Under the pieces are notes generated by a model, which was given only the letters and a program-made list of their open reading frames with translations, ran no database searches and was not told where the DNA came from. From DASYRX01 sp035253645 (GTDB taxonomy: Bacteria; Gemmatimonadota; Gemmatimonadetes; Gemmatimonadales; Gemmatimonadaceae): a stretch of 5,981 nt of DNA. Of the stretch, positions 1-4,495 are shown piece after piece. The position numbers were made by a program, and so were the translations under genes. Every line of letters starts with the position of its first letter. Positions within the stretch are counted from its first letter, which is position 1. The stretch is taken from the NCBI GenBank assembly GCA_035253645.1, contig DATFBW010000203.1:1-5981 (forward strand). Reading direction: 5' to 3'.

Positions 1-1157
1 ATTTCTCGTGGATGCCCTGTCGGTTGCTTCCGTTCGACGGACACTCGTCAGGCAAGCTTGTGGGCCCGCAGCCGGCGCAATGCACCGACGCGGCGTGGTC
101 GCCCGACGGCGGATGGATGTATTTCACGGCCAACGCCGGCAATGGTTTTCACGTGTGGCGTCAGCGCTATCCCGACGGCAAGCCCGAGCAAGTGACCTCG
201 GGGGCCACGGAGGAGGAAGGAATCCATTTCGCTGCCGATGGGCGCTCATTCGTCACCTCAATCGGTACGCGCACAAGCACGATCTGGGTGCGCGACGCAC
301 GAGGCGAGCGGCAGATCACTTCAGAAGGCTATGGAATGCTGCCGTCGATTTCGGCCGACGCGAAGAAGGTGTTTTACCTGCTGCGCGAGGGCGGCGCGAC
401 GAGCTATGTAAGCGGTGCGCTCTGGGTAGCGGACCTGACAACCGGACAGCGACAGCCGCTCCTTCGAGACTTCCTGATGCAGACATACGACGTCGCGGAC
501 GACGGGGCGTCGGTTGTGTTCGTGGCGTCCAACGATAGCACACGCTCCTCGCTTTGGGTCGCCTCCCTGGATGGACGGCATGCGCCGCGACGGATCGTGC
601 CTAACGATGCGCTGCAAGCGTTCTTTGGCGCACCCGGGGAGATCATTTTCGCTGCGCGTGAGCGGGAGAAGAACTCCATCTACCGGATCGCGACCGACGG
701 GACAGGCAAGCAGAAGATCTTCTCCGCTTCCAACCTGCACGCCGTCTCCCCCGATGGCCGCTGGATCGCGGTCTGGTCACCGGGCGCGACGCCGGAGCTC
801 GGCGAAGCAACGTGGGTATATCCGGCCGACGGTTCAACTCCGACGCTGATCTGCAGCCAGTGCAGTCCGGTACCGAGCTTCGAGCGCGGTCCGTGGCCTT
901 CCTCGGTGAGTTGGTCGCCCGATGGGCAGTTTTTCTATTTGAATCCGTTCGGTACAGCCTACGCGATCCGGCTCCGACCTGGCGAAGCATTGCCGCGCCT
1001 TCCAATAGCAGGCCTGAAGACAGACGCCGAGGTTGCTGCACTCCCGGGCGCGCAGCGCGTCCCACAGGACTACGCGTTCCTCGGCCCGCGTCCCGACATC
1101 TACGCGTTCACGAAGGTTTCCATTCAGCGCAACATCTATCGCATTCCTGTTCCCTGA
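1..1157 (+). CDS. PD40/TolB-like beta-propeller protein, C-terminal part (probable sensor domain of a Ser/Thr kinase)
   Basis: This is a partial gene. The frame is open from base 3 to the TGA at 1155-1157 (384 residues visible), so the ATG at 12 is not the real start. Propeller blades are marked by repeated PDG-type turns: WSPDGGW near 96, FAADGRS near 228, VSPDGRW near 744 and WSPDGQF near 912, each followed by a hydrophobic strand. Similar propellers form the periplasmic C-terminal part of many bacterial Ser/Thr kinases and of TolB-like proteins, where they are thought to bind ligands or partners. The kinase domain and membrane helix, if present, lie upstream and cannot be seen. A phrase such as TEEEGIHFAADGRSFVTSIG and the closing NIYRIPVP resemble kinase-linked propellers as I remember them. 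The gene ends 21 nt before the asparaginase gene, so co-transcription is likely. The propeller fold is fairly certain; the kinase link is inferred. Confidence 0.8.
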   Translation, partial: FSWMPCRLLPFDGHSSGKLVGPQPAQCTDAAWSPDGGWMYFTANAGNGFHVWRQRYPDGKPEQVTSGATEEEGIHFAADGRSFVTSIGTRTSTIWVRDARGERQITSEGYGMLPSISADAKKVFYLLREGGATSYVSGALWVADLTTGQRQPLLRDFLMQTYDVADDGASVVFVASNDSTRSSLWVASLDGRHAPRRIVPNDALQAFFGAPGEIIFAAREREKNSIYRIATDGTGKQKIFSASNLHAVSPDGRWIAVWSPGATPELGEATWVYPADGSTPTLICSQCSPVPSFERGPWPSSVSWSPDGQFFYLNPFGTAYAIRLRPGEALPRLPIAGLKTDAEVAALPGAQRVPQDYAFLGPRPDIYAFTKVSIQRNIYRIPVP

Positions 1158-1178
1158 GAACCCTCAACGTTCGTTTCC

Positions 1179-2339
1179 ATGCGTTCTCGCCGCGACTTCA
1201 TCAAGACCTCGGGTGTATCCGTAGCGTTAGGCGCCTTTCTTCCCATGGAGCGCGGTCCCGCGATTCTCGTGCGCCGCGCCGTGCGGCCGCTCGTCATCTC
1301 CGACTACTCCGGCTTCGAATTCAAGAACGGCGGAACTGAGAATGCCGTGCAGCGGGCTTTTCGGTTGATCACCAAAGGTGACGATGTGCTCGATGCCCTC
1401 ATCGCCGGTGTGAATATCCCCGAGCTGGATCCCCTGGAGACAGGCATCGGCTACGGATCGCTGCCTAACGCGGACGGCGTCGTGCAGCTGGACGCGTCCT
1501 GCATGCACGGACCCAAGAAACGTGCCGGCGCCGTCGCGGCGATCGAGGGCGTGCGCACGCCGTCCCTCGTCGCAAAGGCGGTTATGGAGTACACCGATCA
1601 CCACCTCCTCGCCGGAAAGGGGGCTCAAGAGTTCGCCCGCACGATGGGGTTCAAAATCGAGGACGATCTCAATACGGAGAATTCGCGCCGCCTGTGGCTG
1701 GAGTGGAAGCGGCGTATGGATCCCTCTCGATGGTTAGACCCTAATAGTCCGGCACGCAGACGGCCGGAGCGAGGAGCAAGGAGCGGGGAGCGTGGGAGCG
1801 AGGAACAAGGGTTCGCCGCAGCCAAGTCCATGGTGCGCGATGGGCTGATACGCGAGGGGTCTTTCTGGGGCACAATCAACTGCAACGGCATCTCGCCTAA
1901 CGGGGACATCTGCGGCGTGACGACGACGAGCGGCCTCGCCTGGAAAATTCCTGGACGTGTGGGCGACTCGCCGATCCTCGGTGCGGGCCTCTATGTCGAT
2001 AACGACGTCGGGGCCGCAGGGTCGACGGGGCGCGGGGAAGCGAATCTGTACAACTTGTCATCGTATCTCGTGGTTGAGAGCCTGCGGCGCGGGATGTCTC
2101 CGAAAGACGCCGGTATGGAGGCGTTGAAGCGAATCAAGGCCAATACGATCGAAGCGCGGCTCTTGAACTCCAAAGGCAATCCCAACTTCAACATCCGCTT
2201 CTTCGTGCTCGACAAGCAGGGCCGCTACGCGGGCGTTGCGATGTACCACGCCGGGGAGACGAAGTTCGCGTTATGCACCGAAAATGGCGCGACGTCGCCC
2301 GAACTCGAAGCGTTGCTGCCAGGAACGCCTGACGATTGA
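1179..2339 (+). CDS. Tat-exported N4-(beta-N-acetylglucosaminyl)-L-asparaginase (glycosylasparaginase), Ntn-hydrolase
   Basis: The family cleaves the amide bond between GlcNAc and asparagine, or related asparaginyl or isoaspartyl bonds, after self-cleaving into alpha and beta chains. The predicted cut is between Gly231 and Thr232, with Thr232 as the new N-terminal nucleophile. Counting from it, Thr250, Arg260 and Asp263 match the spacing of Thr170, Arg180 and Asp183 of the Flavobacterium enzyme (nucleophile Thr152), within the conserved stretch GRVGDSPILGAGLYVDN. The alpha part has the typical GYGSLPNADGVVQLDAS and TPSLVAKAVME stretches. The N-terminus SRRDFIK (residues 3-9) followed by a hydrophobic run is a twin-arginine signal, which also fixes the ATG at 1179; no clear Shine-Dalgarno sequence precedes it. 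Length (386 aa) is normal for a pre-protein of this family. Oddities: the usual His-Asp before the nucleophile is Trp-Gly, and a purine-rich repeat encodes an Arg/Glu/Gly-rich insert at about residues 191-211. Exact substrate is unproven. Confidence 0.9.
   Translation: MRSRRDFIKTSGVSVALGAFLPMERGPAILVRRAVRPLVISDYSGFEFKNGGTENAVQRAFRLITKGDDVLDALIAGVNIPELDPLETGIGYGSLPNADGVVQLDASCMHGPKKRAGAVAAIEGVRTPSLVAKAVMEYTDHHLLAGKGAQEFARTMGFKIEDDLNTENSRRLWLEWKRRMDPSRWLDPNSPARRRPERGARSGERGSEEQGFAAAKSMVRDGLIREGSFWGTINCNGISPNGDICGVTTTSGLAWKIPGRVGDSPILGAGLYVDNDVGAAGSTGRGEANLYNLSSYLVVESLRRGMSPKDAGMEALKRIKANTIEARLLNSKGNPNFNIRFFVLDKQGRYAGVAMYHAGETKFALCTENGATSPELEALLPGTPDD
1766..1810 (+). repeat. Degenerate heptamer tandem repeat (GGAGCRR, about six units) in frame inside the asparaginase gene
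   Basis: Six consecutive units can be read: GGAGCGA, GGAGCAA, GGAGCGG, GGAGCGTG (one base longer), GGAGCGA and GGAACAA, ending in GG. The tract is almost pure purine on the + strand, unlike the flanking coding sequence. It stays in frame and encodes an Arg/Glu/Gly/Ser-rich stretch (PERGARSGERGSEEQG) in the alpha-chain tail, about 20 residues before the autocleavage site, a stretch that is variable in the family. It looks like a simple-sequence expansion or a captured intergenic repeat tolerated in a flexible linker. Confidence 0.8.
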
Positions 2340-3340
2340 GCAGAATCATGCAGTGCCTTCTGGCGACTCTTCTGTGCGCCACCGCCTCATTGAGCGCACA
2401 GGGAACGCGCGAACCCATCATCGACATGCACCTGCACGCGCACACGTTGCAGATGTATGGAAGCACGCCACCGTCAGTGTGCACCAGCGATCAACTGATC
2501 ACTTTCCCTGGCGTGGATCCGCGCGTAGCGCTGACGCCGGATCGAGTGAAGACGTGTAAGGCGCCTGTTCGCGCTCCCGCGACGAACGCGGCGCTGCTTG
2601 AGGAAATGCTCCAGACACTCCGGCGGTACAACGTGTGGGCGGTAACGACAGGGCCGCTCGACGAGGTTACAAAATGGCGGACCGCGGCGCCCGATCGCAT
2701 CATTCCTGCGATCCCGTTCGACGACTACGAAAAGCGCGCGCCTAACGAGTATCGCGAGCTGTTCACGCAGGGCAAGTTCGCGGTGTTTGCCGAAATCAGT
2801 GCGCAATACAATGGACTGAGCCCGGCGGACTCGTCACTCGAACCGTACCTGGCGCTTGCCGAGGACCTGGATATCCCCGTGGGGATTCACATGGGCGAGA
2901 GCAACCCTGGTGCACCGTATCGCGGGTTCCCCAACTACCGCGCTCGGCTCACCAATCCCTTTCTGCTCGAAGAGGTGCTGATCCGCCATCCGCGCCTTCG
3001 GGTTTACGTGATGCATTACGGCTCGCCGATGGTCGATGAAATGATTGCCCTCCTTTATTCACATCCACGGCTCTACGTGGACATTGCAGGCAACAACTGG
3101 GGCATTCCGCGCAAGCAGTTCCACGATCACTTGCGGCGACTGGTCGAAGCAGGACACGGGAAGCGCATCATGTTTGGATCGGACGCGATGGTCTGGCCTG
3201 CCGTCATCAAGGTCGCGATTGAGAGCATCGCCACCGCGGACTTCCTGACCACAGAGCAGAAGCGGGACATTCTCTACAACAACGCCGCGCGCTTTCTCCG
3301 GCTGAGCGAAGCAGATATCGCGAAACATCATCGCCCCTGA
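2336..3340 (+). CDS. Exported metal-dependent amidohydrolase (amidohydrolase_2 / TIM-barrel family)
   Basis: The protein is predicted to be a TIM-barrel hydrolase or decarboxylase with a divalent metal site. Visible ligand candidates are the HxH pair His32/His34 in IIDMHLHAH on strand 1, His185 in GIHMGE, His227 in VMHYGS and Asp283 in MFGSDAM, the order expected for the family that includes ACMSD-like enzymes. The C-terminus has the usual ILYNNAARFLRL helix. Residues 1-21 form a Sec-type signal peptide ending SLSA before Gln22, so the enzyme should act in the periplasm or outside. The TTG at 2336 is preferred because it overlaps the asparaginase stop (TTGA) and supplies Arg3 to the signal peptide's N-region; the ATG at 2348 is the alternative and would leave a short uncharged N-region. 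Length (334 aa) is normal. The substrate cannot be read from sequence; the neighbour suggests an amide or sugar-amide breakdown product, but that is inference. Confidence 0.85.
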   Translation: MSRIMQCLLATLLCATASLSAQGTREPIIDMHLHAHTLQMYGSTPPSVCTSDQLITFPGVDPRVALTPDRVKTCKAPVRAPATNAALLEEMLQTLRRYNVWAVTTGPLDEVTKWRTAAPDRIIPAIPFDDYEKRAPNEYRELFTQGKFAVFAEISAQYNGLSPADSSLEPYLALAEDLDIPVGIHMGESNPGAPYRGFPNYRARLTNPFLLEEVLIRHPRLRVYVMHYGSPMVDEMIALLYSHPRLYVDIAGNNWGIPRKQFHDHLRRLVEAGHGKRIMFGSDAMVWPAVIKVAIESIATADFLTTEQKRDILYNNAARFLRLSEADIAKHHRP

Positions 3341-3370
3341 GCCGTGACGTCATCATTCGACGGATGGTGG

Positions 3371-3390
3371 CAACGCTCACGCGTTGTTTC
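3371..3390 (+). terminator. Short hairpin between the amidohydrolase and the secreted-protein gene (possible weak terminator or attenuator)
   Basis: CAACGC at 3371-3376 and GCGTTG at 3381-3386 form a perfect 6-bp stem with a TCAC loop, extendable by two G-U pairs and followed by TTTC. It starts 30 nt after the amidohydrolase stop and ends about 40 nt before the next start. The T run is too short for a confident Rho-independent terminator, so it may instead be an attenuator, an mRNA-end stabiliser or an operator. The rest of the 84-nt gap (3341-3424) shows only a TGACGTCA palindrome at 3345-3352 and the ribosome binding site; no convincing promoter was seen. Confidence 0.35.
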
Positions 3391-3413
3391 GTGTCCGATT
3401 TCCAGGCTTGGCA

Positions 3414-3419
3414 GAGGAG
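3414..3419 (+). promoter_or_regulatory. Ribosome binding site GAGGAG that fixes a GTG start
   Basis: GAGGAG lies 5 nt upstream of the GTG at 3425. It is the clearest Shine-Dalgarno sequence in the window, and it decides between that GTG and the longer open frame beginning at 3344, whose extra 27 residues lack signal-peptide character. Confidence 0.8.
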
Positions 3420-3424
3420 CACGC

Positions 3425-4486
3425 GTGAAGCGTCGAATTCTTGCATTATGCTTACTACTCCTATGGTCTCCTGCACTGGTGAAGGCTCAACAGCCGCCTC
3501 CAGAGTATAGGACACGTCAGAGTCAGTGTCGGCACGAACCGCCGACAGGTACCGCTCTTCAAATTCGACGCACCGACTCGGGGACCAAAACTCACGGATA
3601 CACCGCCGAGCGTGTGCTGACGTTTGCCGCAGATGCAGGCCGCCTGAATGGCGGTGACATCCTGATCTGCACAGAGTACGGCCGCGTCGAGATCGAGGAC
3701 TCGGACGACAACGAGGTGCGGCTCCAGATCCGCATGGAAGGCTTCGGCGAGGGCTCCGAAGAGCCGAGCGAAGCGGCCGCGCGCGCGATCGCCGAAACGG
3801 AGATCCGTGCGTTCATGACGTCCGACAATGGACGCCTAACGGTACGAGTCTGGCACCCAACGCTCGGGTTCACCAATCCCGGCGCACAACCCGCATGGGT
3901 TGGCGTTCGCCTGCAGGTCCCTGCGCGCGGCGCCTACCGCGTGCGCACGGAGGCCTTTCACGGGAATGTCGTCGTGCGGCGCCTAACGCTTGCGGCAGCG
4001 ACCCTGCGCGGTGCAGTCGGGGACAAGTACAAAGGCATCCCGGGGTTCCTGTTCGGCACTGAGCTTGATAACGTGGCGCTGGCCGGTGATATCGACATCG
4101 ATAACCTCGCCGGCCTGCCCGGAATCCGTGCGGCGGCAACGGCGCAGCAGGTGCCTCTCGCCGCCCCAATCTTCGTGAAGGCGCGGGTTGTGGGGAATTC
4201 GCGCCTAACGGCTGTTACCGGCGGTGACATCCGGATCGCGATTCAGCCGGCGCCGAACCTCGGCATTAGGGCCGTTGGTGAATCGGGTACAGGCACGGTA
4301 CGTGTCGGGATCGACGCGGGCGTCACCCGCGACACGGTCGGCAACGAGAGTTTCCGCGTGCGTCGCGAGGTACTGAGTCCTGATTTCGATCGCGCAGCCC
4401 TGCGCATCGAGATCCGCGCCGCGTCGGCCCCAGGCAGCGTGCTTATCGCTGCGGTGCCCAACGCACCGCTCCCGCGTCCTCGTTAG
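3425..4486 (+). CDS. Secreted beta-rich protein, possibly DUF4097-like (putative adhesin fold); function unknown
   Basis: This 353-residue protein is not firmly recognised. It begins with a clear Sec signal peptide: basic KRR at 2-4, a leucine-rich core at 5-14, and VKA before Gln22 as the likely cleavage site. The mature part has alternating short strands and glycine turns, for example GDIDIDNLAG and GNSRLTAVTGGDIRIAI, reminiscent of the DUF4097 beta-helix-like fold, whose role is generally unknown. A charged Glu/Ala-rich segment (about residues 103-122) interrupts the strands. The mature chain has only two cysteines, Cys35 and Cys82, which could form a disulfide outside the cytoplasm. No catalytic motif is visible. 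The start is set by GAGGAG at 3414-3419. The stop TAG lies inside a copy of the CGTTAGGC motif, and three more copies in the gene each encode Arg-Leu-Thr using the rare CTA codon. It is convergent with the TPR gene, only 9 nt apart. Confidence 0.8.
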   Translation: MKRRILALCLLLLWSPALVKAQQPPPEYRTRQSQCRHEPPTGTALQIRRTDSGTKTHGYTAERVLTFAADAGRLNGGDILICTEYGRVEIEDSDDNEVRLQIRMEGFGEGSEEPSEAAARAIAETEIRAFMTSDNGRLTVRVWHPTLGFTNPGAQPAWVGVRLQVPARGAYRVRTEAFHGNVVVRRLTLAAATLRGAVGDKYKGIPGFLFGTELDNVALAGDIDIDNLAGLPGIRAAATAQQVPLAAPIFVKARVVGNSRLTAVTGGDIRIAIQPAPNLGIRAVGESGTGTVRVGIDAGVTRDTVGNESFRVRREVLSPDFDRAALRIEIRAASAPGSVLIAAVPNAPLPRPR

Positions 4487-4495
4487 GCAGCTCGG

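Noticed and set aside
12..1157. ATG at 12 as the start of the propeller gene.
   Set aside because: The frame is open upstream to the window edge and the ATG falls in the middle of a propeller strand pattern, with no signal peptide or ribosome binding site.
3345..3352. TGACGTCA palindrome as an operator.
   Set aside because: A single 8-bp palindrome is expected by chance in a few kilobases, and no second copy or promoter elements accompany it.
3344..3424. Longer N-terminus for the secreted protein from a start at 3344.
   Set aside because: GAGGAG sits 5 nt before GTG 3425, where a clean signal peptide begins; the extra residues have no such character.
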